Counted from the first letter of the stretch, positions 43,886 to 55,329 are shown. The stretch is 64,000 nt of DNA from Clitoria ternatea (GCA_037962975.1 CM075671.1:41378501-41442500), one strand, 5' to 3'. Numbers and translations: made by a program. The notes: generated from the letters alone by a model not told the origin.

Positions 43886-44214
43886 ATTTCCAGGTTATGA
43901 GTTTAATAGTTTGAAACAGTTAAGACCAAGTGGCAATAGCATTTACTTTTTGTATTTATTATCTACACAACTATATAAAGGTTGGCTCATAAATGGTTCA
44001 ATGGTCATGATTAATCGTGTAAAACTAAAGCACAAGAATTTGCATAAAAATTGTATTCAAAACTTAGAGGTGCTACCCTATTTAAGGCATAGGCATTTGG
44101 TGAGTGTTTTAGGACACTCTGCCATTACTTATGAGGACCACTCCTAAATGACAAGCACAATATTCATTGTATTTAAACATGTGTCAAACGTGTCTTTGAG
44201 GGATTATCTTGCAG
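43886..44214 (+). pseudogene. Captured fragment of a leucine-rich repeat receptor-like kinase
   Basis: The plus strand encodes QLYKGWLINGSMVMINRV, a Lys/His-rich stretch, LEVLPYLRHRHLVSVLGH, and after a stop, IFIVFKHVSNVSLRDYLAG. This follows the N-lobe of the kinase domain in the plant LRR-kinase group of the At3g03770 type (GQLYKG.L.DGS.VAIR, KLRHRHLVS.LGH, FLVFEYV.NG.LR). It ends at cag followed by gtaaat, a good splice donor, so it looks like an exon end. It is opposite in strand to the element's own gene and lacks the rest of the kinase. Capture by the transposon is inferred. Confidence 0.7.
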
Positions 44215-44829
44215 GTAAATATTCACACAGTGTTAACTATTTGAGCAGAAACTAGTATGTCTGAAAAATGTAACATAAGATTTCATTTAACAGATAGGAG
44301 AAAAAAAAAATGCTGAAATGGCCACAAAGAATGGGAGTCAGCATATGCATTGCAAGAGGAATCCAGTTCTTACACACATACATGGAAACTCAAGGTGGAA
44401 GTGTAACTAATGGTCGTGCAAGAAGCTATACGGGAAATAATCACAGCCACACATGAGAGAACTAGAAAATAACACACGAGCACAACACGATAACACATGA
44501 GAGCATATATGAGAGCAACAAACGAAACCAAAACAGTATATATCGTATAAACAGTAAAAAATAGAAATAACACAATGTATATGAGATGAACAACAACAGT
44601 GACGAGCATGCTTTGACAGGGGAGGACTAACCGGACAATGCTTCCAAGATAAGGACAAGTAACACACAAGAAGAAAGAAACAAAAGCAAAAACGGGAGGC
44701 ACAGGCGTTATCAGTAGTTGGAAACGATTGGGGAAGATGAGAACCAGTGCGAAAGAAAAAGGAGAAAGTGAAAAAAGGCTACCAGGCACGGCTTTTGAAG
44801 TTTCTGAAAAGATATATAAACACGAATCC
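44215..44829. other. CACTA internal sequence without supported gene
   Basis: About 600 bp. A hydrophobic 155-codon minus-strand frame (44370-44837) is open but resembles nothing I know and has the look of chance. It may be the leader of the protease gene. Confidence 0.4.
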
Positions 44830-45245
44830 CCTTGCAACCGTGATTATATGTATTAACTCTATAACCACGGTTAAAACCACAACCGTGATCGTATCCATCA
44901 ATATATAATCACGGTTGTAGAGTCAACTGTGGTTATATAGTCCCCAACGAATATACCCTAAACCCTAAACTATATATTCATGGTTAGAAATACAATCGTG
45001 ATTATATATTTATAGATACGATCACGGTTCTGATGTTATCCATGATTATATAGTTACCCTTGAAACCTACAATCACGGTTGTCCATGTAAACGTGGTTAT
45101 ATGGTATTTTAACCACAGTTGTTCACCACCCGTGATTATATTATTTACCTTATAATTTAAAAAATACCACCATGCATTCTTTTATCACTGTTCCACTTTA
45201 ACCCGTGATTATATCCAGTTGTTATATCCACTTTTTATACTAGTG
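44830..45245. repeat. CACTA subterminal repeats and right terminal inverted repeat
   Basis: At least twelve words of the type aaccacggtta, ataatcacggttg or accgtgattat in both orientations within 400 bp, then the terminus. In En/Spm such repeats are transposase binding sites. Confidence 0.8.
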
Positions 45246-45639
45246 ACATATGACCCGTGAAGTTTTATGGAAATTAGACCTGAAACGGGCCATTTGGGTA
45301 GGTCGGAAGTTGGCCAAAGGGCCTAAAATCCATGACAGTAGCATTGCTGCTCCTGTCATGCTCACGCATAGCATAGGGTTGCGTCCAACGCCAGGTGCGA
45401 ACAGGGGAGCTCACATGTCAGGCCTTTATTCCTGTTATGCATTTTTTGCTAATTATAAATGAACTATAAGCTTTTGGGATGCCATATATGTACTGTTTGG
45501 GAGTCATTTGACTTTTTAGGAGGCTTGGTTAATTATCAATGAAATGTTTTACAAAATATTTATTGGCATTTTAATTAAACTATTAGAATTAAATAAAAAT
45601 TAAGGGTAAGATCTCACAAACATTCTTTGAAACTTCAAG
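45246..45639. other. Unassigned sequence between CACTA and copia LTR
   Basis: About 390 bp. A 70-codon plus frame (45250-45462) has no recognisable feature. It may be the far part of the adjacent copia LTR. Confidence 0.35.
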
Positions 45640-46034
45640 TGTCTGGGATCTAATATTGAAGCAGTTATCCATGTTGACTTTTGAGAATGTGTATAACTCA
45701 GTAAACCAAGAGTTTGGATGGGCATAACTGAATCAGACTTCTTCTAATGCATTGTTCTTGAACCGGACTTTTCTTGGGACAAACTTGTACTCAAGCTATA
45801 TTTGTTCGAGGCAGACTTGTTTTGAGCTATGCTGCAAAGCTCAAGTCATAATTTTTAATGATGGACTCCCCCTTTCAATTATAACCTGAAACACTTAATT
45901 AAACAAGTTAAATAACACGTAGACAGACTTTATTTACTTAAATGTCTTGATGTGTGTTATTAACAAATCTTGGGGTTTTTAAAATAATAGCCAATAGTTT
46001 TAAAAACTTTTATAAACTAGACTTGGTTCTAACA
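45640..46034 (-). repeat. 3' LTR (part) of decayed copia element
   Basis: Ends ggttctaaca at 46034, followed by atctccccat, the complement of an ATGGGGAGAT polypurine tract. The sense strand from 46034 matches the plus-strand LTR at 53021 over at least 250 bp (GAACCAAGTCT, CCCCAAGATTTGTTAATAACACACATCAAG). The left limit is uncertain. Confidence 0.75.
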
Positions 46035-46985
46035 ATCTCCCCATATTTGTTGATAGCAAACATCAAATCTTTTATTAAATAGAGTTTGTGAGGAAAAAAT
46101 ATTTCAAAGAGGGAACATCACAACATCACATTTTATATCAGAGCTTACATAATTTATGATAAAAAGATCAAAGCAATATAACACATAAGTACTATTTTCA
46201 TCAGAGCAAAAATATCAAATAATGTATTCTTGCTTAGATCAGAGCATACACTAAGCATGCAAGCTTTCAAGAGTGATCAAAGCAATATATTGAGATTAAA
46301 AACAAAACTTATTAGAGTAGTGATCATCATATGCATATATCAGAGCATATAATGAGAACTTATAATAATTAGATGATGAAAATCATATCAAAATCAGATC
46401 AAAGAATATGAATCAAAGCTAACTTTTCATTAAGAATATATAATTTGTACATAACTCAACGAAAGAAAATTACAAAACATAAATTTCGACTCTACTCCCC
46501 CTAAAATATTGCTCCTGCTTACACAAATATGTACTCAAACCTATAAACTTATACTCTACTCCCTCTTTTGATATCAACAAAAAAAAGGACATCATAGAGT
46601 TAGTTGGAGACCACAGGTTGAGCTGTTTAGAATGAGGGCAGAGGTAGACAGTGAAACAATAAGCAGATAGCCATATTGAATACACATGATATGAGGAGAG
46701 TAAATGAAAATAATAGAGGGACAACTAAGAAAAATGGAAAGGTGTAGATAGGAAAGACATTTGGCTTAAACACATGGCCATGATGTTTCCATAAGAAACT
46801 TAGGTGAAAACATTCCTCAGTCTTAGGGGTGTTGGAGTAAGAGCCTTGTTATCCAATCTGCCAGAGGTAATAATCCTATAAAGTGCTGGCATGATCTTCA
46901 TTTGAATTTGGAGCAGTCAAAAGGCTCTTTAGAGAGGCCCTTAGATAACTCATTTGGTTTGGGTTCATCCCAAGGAGCTTTAAGT
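46035..46985 (-). other. Copia 3' untranslated region with PBS-complementary 9-mers
   Basis: Noncoding, with repeated cagagca(t/a) words. Two of them are exact tatcagagc (46136-46144 and 46338-46346), which read GCTCTGATA on the sense strand, as in the young copia element. Extra pyrimidine tracts lie near 46494 and 46558. The part from about 46850 may be the tail of the decayed accessory ORF. Confidence 0.6.
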
Positions 46986-48000
46986 AGTCAGACCTGGGTG
47001 GGACTGGCTTTTTTAATCTTCCCTTTTCAATGAACATAACCTTAGAGTTAAGGCGGTCTGGGGTGATGAAGATCTGCTTTCCTAGCGTGACTACGCAGGG
47101 GTGAAGTTCATGATGATACCGACCTTGCTAATACCGACCATTGCAAAGTCTGATGGATAGGTCAAGTGGGTGTTAAACATAATCCTTTCAAAGAGCATCT
47201 GGGGTGGAAAACGAGGGGTTATGGGAAACACTGGGATTCTGTGTGGGTCAATGAAGAGACTTCTATGACTTGAAAATCCTTTATGTACACTGTTCTTCCT
47301 AGTGCACATCCATAAACAATTTCAATAACATCTTTAGATATTTAAATGGCCTTTCCGTTAAGGCTACCATTGATGATGAACTTGGATTTGTCCACAGACA
47401 TGGTTCTCAAGAACTACAAAACCAAAAAGGGAAGAAAACTTCCCTATCAATTCACAACCTTGACCAACCAATCCCATCAATTTTAGTAGTGACGCTCTTC
47501 TATCAAGCTTGTGTTGCTTAGGGTCAAAGGATGCAGACTCCACAATATTAGAAACCTTGAAGTCAAGGGCCATGGTGAAGTTTGGAGGTTGAAGAAGATG
47601 AAAAGTTTTTGGGTTTTAGGAGAAGAAAGGGCTTTTCACAAATAGAGAGAGAATAGTGTAAAGAAAGAGGGAAAACTGAAAGGTTGCAGAGAGGGAAATG
47701 ATATGAAAGGTCATACATTTAAAAAGACAACAACTGTCCAACTGAGTGGAGAGAGAAGAAACAGTTCAAATGGCAGCTACATAAAAACACTAACTCTGCC
47801 ATGTGGGATATTTTAAAGTAAATGACAATAAAATGTGAAACATTTCAAGGTATAAAGAGTTCTAGCTGATTTAATCTCTTAGCGTTAGTAAGAGTAGACT
47901 CTTATAGGTTAAGACATGCAAAACAAATAATCATACACACCCAGACCCAAACTTATCATACAAACACACAGACTTTTAAAATAAATATATTCACACATAA
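46986..48000 (-). repeat. 1015-bp tandem duplication, copy 1, with remnant ORF
   Basis: Begins agtcagacctgggtggg and matches 48001-49015. In the sense direction it contains MALDFKVSNIVESASF (ATG at 47573), then after frame breaks a second open stretch (47091-47309). This lies between pol and the 3' LTR, where the young copia element has its accessory ORF, so it may be a decayed one. I do not recognise the protein family. Confidence 0.85.
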
Positions 48001-49015
48001 AGTCAGACCTGGGTGGGACTGGCATTTTTAATCTTCCCTTTTCAATGAACACAACCTTAGAGTTAAGGCAGTCTGGGGTGATGAAGATCTGCTTTTCTAG
48101 CGTGACTACGCAGGGGTGAAGTTCATGATGATACCGACCTTGCTAATACCGACCATTGCAAAGTCTGATGGATAGGTCAGGTGGGTGTTAAACATAATCC
48201 TTTCAAAGAGCATCTGGGGTGGAAAACGAGGGGTTGTGGGAAACACTGGGATTCTGTGTGGGTCAAGGAAGAGACTTCTATGACTTGAAAATCCTTTATG
48301 TACACTATTCTTCCTAGTGAACATCCATAAACAATTTTAATAACATCTTCAGAGATTTAAATGGCCTTTTCGTTAAGGCTACCATTGATGATGAACTTGG
48401 ATTTGTCCACAGACATGGTTCTCAAGATTTATAGAACCAAAAAGGGAAGAAAACTTCCCTATCAATGCACAACCTTGACCAACCAATCCCATCAATTTTA
48501 GCAGTGACGCTCTTCTATCAAGCTTGTGTTGCTTAGGGTCGAAGGATGCAGACTCCATAATATTAGAAACCTTGAAATCAAGGGCCATGGTGAAGTTTAG
48601 AGGTTGAAGAAGATGAAAAGTTTTAGGGTTTTAGGAGAAGAAAGGGCTTTTCATAAATAAAGAGACAATAGTGCAAAGAGAGAGGGAAAACTAAAAGGTT
48701 GTAGAGAGGGAAATGATGTGAAAGGTCACACATTTAAAAAGACAACAACTGTCCAACTGAGTGGAGAGAGAAGAAACAGTTCAAATAACAGCTACATAAA
48801 AACACTAACTCTGCCATGTGGGACGTTTTAAAGTAAATGACAATAAAACGTGAAACATTTCAAGGTATAAACAATTCCAGCTGATTTAATCTCTTAGCGT
48901 TAGTAAGAGTAGACTCTTATAGGTTAAGACATGTAAAATAAATAATCATACATACCCAGACCTAAACTTATCACGCAAACACAAAGACTTTTAAACTAAA
49001 TGTATTCACACATAA
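48001..49015 (-). repeat. 1015-bp tandem duplication, copy 2, with remnant ORF
   Basis: Same length as copy 1, with a few per cent substitutions. Open stretches at 48379-48588 (MALDFKVSNIMESASF) and 48106-48324 correspond to those of copy 1. Copy 2 ends cataa followed by agcagac, close to the agtcagac at the start of the unit, which may have been the recombination site. Confidence 0.85.
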
Positions 49016-49059
49016 AGCAGACTTATTCAAACAATATTTCTTAAATTTAAATTATGCTT

Positions 49060-52000
49060 GATAAGCACAAACCTAGCCTCAGTGCCCAAGGCTTTGTGAA
49101 GATGTCAGCCCATTAGTGGTTTGTGTCCATAAACTTTATGTCAAGAACTCCCTTCTACACATAGTCTCTGATGAAGTGATATTTCACTTTTATGTGCTTA
49201 ACTTTTGAATGTTGGATAGGGTTCTTTGACAGGTTAATTGCGCTTGTGTTATCACAGAAAACTATGATCTATTCTTCTTTGATGGAGTAGTCCTCAAGCT
49301 GGTACTTTATCCAAAGAAGTTGATAGCAGCAACTTGTTACAGACATATACTTTGCCTTAGCTGTTGAGAGAATAATTGAGTTATGCTTTTTGCTACCCTA
49401 GGAGATCAAACTTTGGCCCAGAAAGTGACATCTTTCACTTGTGATTTTTCTATTCAATGTATCTCCTGCAAAATCTGCATCATAATAACCAAACAAAGAA
49501 AACAAGTCTGTCTTTTTATAGAAAAACCCAAGGTTAGTGGTGCCTACAAGATATCTCATAATCCTCTTCATTGTAGACAAATATGATTCCTTGGGGTTTG
49601 ACTGATATCTTACACACATGCAAACACTAAACATTATATCAGGTCTACTAGATGTTAAGTACAAAAGTGAGCCAATCATTACTCTATACAGGGTTTGATC
49701 CATTGATTTACTAGACTTATGTTTACTAATTATGCAATTTGGATGCATGAGAGTGTTCATTGGCTTAACATCAACCATTTAAAACTTTTTAAGTAACTCC
49801 TTGGTGTACTTCTACTGATGGATAAAAATACCATTAATCTGTTTGATTTGCATACCTAGGAAGAATTTGAGTTCTCCCATCACATTCATCTTAAATTTAT
49901 CCTGCATCATTTCAAAAAACTCTTTGCACAAACTATCATTGGTAGCACTAAAAAGAATTTCATCCACATAGATTTGCATAATAATAAAGTGTTTGTTAAA
50001 GATTTTTGTAAATAAGTTGGTGCTAACCTTGCCTCTAGTAAAGCCTTTTGATATCAAAAAGCTACTGAGTCAATCATACCAAGCTATAGGGTATTATTTC
50101 AGACCATATAGTTCTTTACTGAGTTTGAAGACATGGTTAGGAAAAGATTTATCTTCAAACCCTGAAGGCTATTTCACAAAGATTTCCTCTTCAATGAAAC
50201 CATTTAGAAAAGCATTTTTAACATCTATTTGATATAATTCTATTCCTTTAAAAGCAGTAAAGGCAAGAAGAATCCTTATAGCCTTAAGTCTGGCTACAGG
50301 TGTAAAGGTTTTAGTGAAATCTATACCTTCTTGCTGATTGTAGCCTTGTGCTAGAAGTCTGACTTTATTTCTGATAACTTTTCCATCTTCATCAAACTTA
50401 TTCCTAAAGACCCACTTGGTTTCAATTATTCCTTTGTTCTTAGGTCTGGGGATAAGGGTCCAGACTTTATTCGTCTCAAACTGGTTCAGCTCTTTTTGTA
50501 TAGCTATGATCCAGTTTATATCTTCCAACGCTTTTGCCATAAACTTGGGTTCTAATTCTAAGACTAGCACAATGAAAGACTGATTGAGGAGTTTTGATCT
50601 GGTCCTTATTCAAGCTACTTGATCTCTAATGATGAGATCTAAAGGATGATAGGTCTTGAACTTCCAGTCTCTGGGCTTCTTAATTTTAGATACTGATGGT
50701 AGTTGTTCAGATTCTTCATTTCCACCTTCTGTTGATTTTGGCTAAGTAGGGTCAGACTCTTGTTGTTGAGCACCTACATCATCAATATCTAGATCTTCTA
50801 ATTTCCTGTCAGTCTTTTAAACATCATCAAATCTTACATGCATTGATTCTTCAAGGGTCCGAGTCCTTGTATTAAAGACTCTATAAGATTTTAAGATTGT
50901 TAAGTACCCTATGAATATCCCTTTATCACACTTAAAATCAAAATTTCTAAGTTGATCCCTTGTGTTGAGGATGTAAGATGTGCACTTAAAGGGGTGAAAA
51001 TATGATATGTTGGGTTTTTTTCTCTTCCAAAATTCATAGGGAATCTTATTTAGTATTGGTCTAATAAGAATCCTGTTTTGTATATAACAAGAAGTGCTCA
51101 CAACCTCTGCCCATAAATATTTTGGAAGATTATTTTTGTAAAGCATTGTTCTGCCCATTTCTTACAGAGATCCATTTTTCCTTTCCACAACATCATTCTG
51201 TTGAAGTGTTCTTAGAGAAGAAAAGCTGAGTTATACCAAATTCATTGTAGAATTTTTCAAAAATTTCATTTTTAAATTCTCTACCATGATCACTTCTTAT
51301 TGTACCAATACATAATCCTTTCTCATTCTGGATTTTATTGTAGAAAATCTTGAATACTTTTACAGACTCATCCTTGTGGGCTAGAAAGTATACCCATGTC
51401 ATTCTAGTGTAATCATCAACGATGACAAATCCATATTTCTTTCCTACCAGACTTTATATCTGAGATGGACCAAATAAATCCAAATGTAATAGTTCTAATA
51501 GTCTGACAATGGAAACAACATTTTTGTTTTCAAAAGAGTTTTTATGTTGTTTCTCTTTTTGGCATGCTTTACAAGGCAAGGAACTATTAAAAGAGATTTT
51601 TGGTAGTCCAATAACAAGGTCTTTTTTATGATGTTTTGAAATATGTTTTAGACTTGCATGCCTAAGCTTTTTATGCCAGACCCATCTCTCTTTAGAGTTT
51701 GAAAATAGACATATTATATTTTGATCATTTAGTTCACTCATATCAACCTTGTATAGGTTGTTGTGTCTGTTTGCAGAAAAGAGTATGGTTCCATCGTGGT
51801 TGATGATAGTACACTTCTCTTTATCAAATGAGACCTTGTACCCATTGTCACAAAATTAACTTATGCTAAGCATGTTATGTTTTAGACCTTCAATAAGATA
51901 AGCATTCTCAATAACAAGGGAAGGAATTTTTCCCACTCTACCAATACCAACGATGCTTCTGGTCTGGTTACCTCCAAAGGTGACTGTTCCACCTTTAATC

Positions 52001-52780
52001 CATTCCAGTCTAGGAACATAGACCTTTTTCCTATGACATAATGTGAACATCCACTGTCCAGATACCAATGTTGATTCTTTGTCCTTGTCTTCACGAACAT
52101 CTGCAATGGGAATGATCAATAATTTTAGTACCCAGATCTTTTTGGGTCGTACATGGTTAGCAACCTTAACATTTCTTTTCTTTCTTTTCTCACAGTCATT
52201 AATTACATAACCATGCCTTTTGCAATAATTACATTTTACATGCTTCTATTTCTTTGGCAACGATAGAGGAAAGGAAGATTGCTTGAGGTCAACTTTCTCA
52301 ACATAACCAAGACCAGGTCTGTCATGGCCTTTACAATGTTTTCCCAAAAGCTTGTTCATATTTTTAGTGCCATCAATAAACCTGCCTAGGTCTGAAGTGA
52401 GTGAACTCACTTGTTTCTGAAGCTGGTTGATCTTCTGAGTCTGCAAACTGTAACAGACTTTACCATTGTTTAACTCAGTTTTCAAAGGATCATTATTTTT
52501 GTTGAGTCTATATAGTTCCTCAAGATGCACTCTTTCTCTTTCTTCCATCTTAATCTGAGTATTCTTACCAAAACTTCTTTTAATATAAGAATCTGGCTTT
52601 CATACTCAGTAGCCATATCAACTTGATTTATTTTCAAAATTTTAAAGTTTTTCAATAATTTTGAGAAATCATTAAACATAATTTCATAGTTTTCCTTAAG
52701 TTTATAATCCAATCTGATTATAAGCATCAATGATTTGATTCTTGATTGAAACTTAATTTCTTTTGAATAAGTGCTCAAAT
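49060..52780 (-). pseudogene. Decayed copia gag-pol
   Basis: Fragments in several frames, in sense order: gag remnants (52246-52778, coiled-coil-rich), a nucleocapsid knuckle CNYCKRHGYVINDC near 52200-52240 with Tyr at the usual His, protease WYLDSGCSHYVIG (near 52050), GAG-pre-integrase WHKKLRHASLKHISKH with CKACQKEKQ (51454-51741), integrase (TIRSDHGREFKNEIFEKF, near 51250-51300; FKCTSYILNTRDQLRNFD in 50817-51158), RT (YQIDVKNAFLNGFIEEEIFVK to IQIYVDEILFSATN) and RNase H (GYYDADFAGDTLNRKITSERC, 49398-49778, ending near 49060 with a WADIFTKP-like tail). The catalytic RT box reads YVDE, not YVDD. Many stops and shifts; a dead copy. Confidence 0.87.
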
Positions 52781-53020
52781 GCTATATGAAATCTTGATGT
52801 TTTGATATGTTTTGATGCTATATGAAAGCATAAGTGTTTTGATGCTCTATCTCTCTGATATACTTATAATATCTGATGCTCTGACTCAAAATTGAAATTT
52901 ATTTCAACATAATTTTTGTTTTGATGAAATCTGATACCTTAATCCTTAATATGCTCCAGTTATCATAGACTTTATTGGAATAAAAGACTTGATGTTTTCT
53001 ATTAACAAATAGGGGGAGAT
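52781..53020 (+). other. Plus-strand copia 3' untranslated region and polypurine tract
   Basis: Ends attaacaaatagggggagat just before the LTR at 53021, like the sense strand of the 46035 end (ATCAACAAATATGGGGAGAT). It is therefore a copia 3' end in the opposite orientation to the gag-pol beside it. Words tgctctga/tctgatg recur. No PBS or 5' LTR is seen at this junction. Confidence 0.7.
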
Positions 53021-53850
53021 TATTGGAACCAAGTCTGATTTATGAAAGAAAATTATTAATTAACCAAGCCCCAAGATTTGTTAATAACACACATCAAGGT
53101 ATTTAAAGTAAAATAAAGTCTGCCCTTGTGTTATCTAGCCTATTAAATTAAGTATTTTAGGATATAATTATTAAGCACATAGGTTACAAATGAAAGGAGG
53201 AGTCCATCAAAACAAAAGTTTGACTCATGACACATAAGAAATTTTCAAGAAAGGTCTGATTCCAAGCTTTACTAAAAAAGAATCTGATTTAAGTACTCTC
53301 AGACCTTTGCAGTACTAATCACACCTCAGACTTTTGAAGCTACAAGAACTTTATTTCATGCTCGCATCAACCAACGTTTAAAATCCTGTTTGATGATGCT
53401 GAGTTCTGTACCTATCAAGCAAAACTACACTTATCATCAAAAGAGGAAAAGAGCAAAATAGTGAAGCAGCCAAAGCTCTTTTGTGAAGAAACCAATGTAG
53501 CTAGTCTATGTAACTCAGAAAAGCTGATAACAACCAACTCTTGTGTTAGAATACTTATAGAAGATTAACCATATATGCTTACTATGCTCTACGTGTTGTA
53601 ATCAAAAGAAGAAAGTCAACAAAAGGACTTTTGCTCTAAAATCTCAAGGAACTCTATTTTTATGCATGCTTTGATGATACCTTTACACCAGACCTTTTGC
53701 CCTCTTATCACATTCTTAAGGTTTGATGCTTATAAAAGCATAAGCCTCACCAACGGATCTACAATTGCTATGATTATTCATCAGATTATCAAACATTCAC
53801 TTTTGAGTGATCTATAAATATAAAGAAATTTAAAATTGAAGAGAGGACTT
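53021..53850 (+). repeat. Copia 3' LTR in plus orientation, truncated by Athila insertion
   Basis: Begins tattggaaccaagtctga, homologous to the sense strand of the LTR at 46034. A TATA-like box ctataaata lies at 53812-53820. The LTR is cut at 53850 by the TGATAAGT start of the next element. Confidence 0.75.
53812..53820 (+). promoter_or_regulatory. TATA-like box of truncated copia LTR
   Basis: ctataaata 30 bp before the Athila insertion point, about 790 bp into the LTR. Confidence 0.5.
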
Positions 53851-54111
53851 TGATAAGTCTTGAAAAGACTTAATAATTTCACCTTTAATTTAACTTAAGC
53901 CATTTAATTTTGTTTAGTTTGGAATTATTATTTAATAAATTGTCATTAATTCTGGGTTTACTTATTTAATTCAAAAGTGTTTGAATTATGCAAGAAAATG
54001 ATCAAAAAGCTAAAAAAGTTAAGGAAATTTGTTTATTTGTAAATTCACTAACCTAACGTACATACGCTAGGCATTTATTTGTTTATCAGGTGCAATAAGG
54101 AATTAAAGTCT

Positions 54112-54275
54112 CACGCTCAAGCTTCCAAGTTCCATGCTCAAGCGTGAGCTCATCATGCAATTAACGTAAAAGGGAGTCACAGCATACAAACCTCGATCAC
54201 GCTCAAGCGTGAAGTCATAGAATGCATAAATTAACGATCTCGCTTAAGCGCCAGCAAATCACGCTTAAGCGTGAC
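54112..54275. repeat. CGCTTAAGCG-type palindromes in Athila LTR (5 copies)
   Basis: Copies cacgctcaagc, catgctcaagcgtgag, cacgctcaagcgtgaa, tcgcttaagcgcc and tcacgcttaagcgtgact. The last contains the perfect 16-bp palindrome TCACGCTTAAGCGTGA. Confidence 0.9.
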
Positions 54276-54492
54276 TCCGTTTATTTAGTTTGTTGTTTTT
54301 TCCCTCCAAGTGAAGTGCTGTAGTTCCCACTAATTAGATGTATCAGTTGCTGGTTTTTGCTGTACCTTAGTAATTTAAGTAATGTCTTGTAAGTAATTAT
54401 TTCTCTGTAATCATGTAATTAGTTTAGTTAGTTTAATTATTAATTAAGTTTCTCTTGTAATTAATTAAAGTTAGATAATTAGTTTAAGTTAT

Positions 54493-54501
54493 CTATATAT
54501 A
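54493..54501 (+). promoter_or_regulatory. TATA-like box of Athila 5' LTR
   Basis: ctatatata, about 220 bp after the last LTR palindrome and about 35-50 bp before a GA/CT-rich leader. Confidence 0.6.
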
Positions 54502-55329
54502 CTTGTAAATACTCTCAAAAAAGAGAGAGGAGAGAGAGAACACACGGAAGCAATAACACGATTCATTTTCTCATTTCTAATCTCTCTAATTCTTTTCTCT
54601 CTCTAAATTCTCTCGTCCATGTCTCTCCATGTTCCTTCGTCTGAATCCATTCCCATGGGTTTCTAAACCCCTAGGGTTGGGATTGCGAAGGCTTGCAATG
54701 AATTCTTGAAGGTGTATTAAGGAATTCAACTTCTGAATCATGAGGAGAACAAGCTGAGGAGTGGAGTTCTATTGTTGGATTGACAAATCTAGATCTGATG
54801 AAGAATCTCACCAGTGAGGAATCATGGTTGAGGCTTAGGTAACTTCTGGCTTCCTAACTAATTCAGGCCTAGTAATTAGGTGAATAGTTAGGGTTCAACC
54901 TCTAATATCGTATTAGATTTCTCTGTCATTGAGCACCTAAGGGATTAGGGTTTAATGCTTAGGAATTAGTGTTAGTCACCTAAGGGATTAGGGATTAACT
55001 ATCTGTGAATTGTCTTTTTGAGTTTGAAGCTTGATTGAACCTTAATTGCACGCTTCTTGATGAAATTGTAAGTTGAAGCAATCCTAACCTATCTTCCATT
55101 AATCATATTTCATCTCTTCTATTGTTTTTGAAAATACAAAAACATAGAAAGTATAAAAATGACAAAAACTGAATGAATATTATACTGCATTGTGTTGGTT
55201 CAGCTTGTGCTAGTCCAAGATTGAGGTAATTACCATAATCCCTGTGGGAACGATCAAATATATTACAAATTTAACGATTGGTGCGGTTGCCAAAGAATAT
55301 AATCCACCAGGATTTATGCATCAAGTTAA

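Larger units (their letters stand above)
40090..45245 (-). mobile_element. CACTA (En/Spm-type) DNA transposon, left end eroded
   Basis: The right terminus at 45245 is ...ctttttatactagtg, i.e. CACTAGTATAAAAAG on the minus strand, the CACTA signature. It is preceded by a dense array of subterminal repeats around aaccacggtta and ataatcacggtt (44830-45230). Similar repeats occur at the left (40095-40170 and, after the inserted LTR, 41491-41570). No CACTA terminus is visible at the left, so the last bases are lost or mutated. Inside are a decayed Ulp1-like protease gene and a captured kinase fragment. I did not find a TNP2-type transposase. Confidence 0.82.
53851..55323 (+). repeat. 5' LTR of plus-strand Athila-like element
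   Basis: 1473 bp, TGATAAGTCT to ATGCATCA. Five CGCTCAAGCGTGA-like palindromes lie at about 54112-54275, upstream of a TATA-like ctatatata at 54493-54501. A pyrimidine-rich transcribed leader follows (54540-54610). No ORF. Confidence 0.88.

Noticed and set aside
44370..44837. A 155-codon hydrophobic minus-strand frame that could be a membrane protein
   Set aside because: Irregular composition, overlaps CACTA subterminal repeats at one end, and has no motif I recognise. Kept only as unassigned sequence.
45250..45462. A 70-codon plus-strand frame beside the CACTA end
   Set aside because: No domain, no upstream signal and no conservation evidence; reported only as unassigned sequence.
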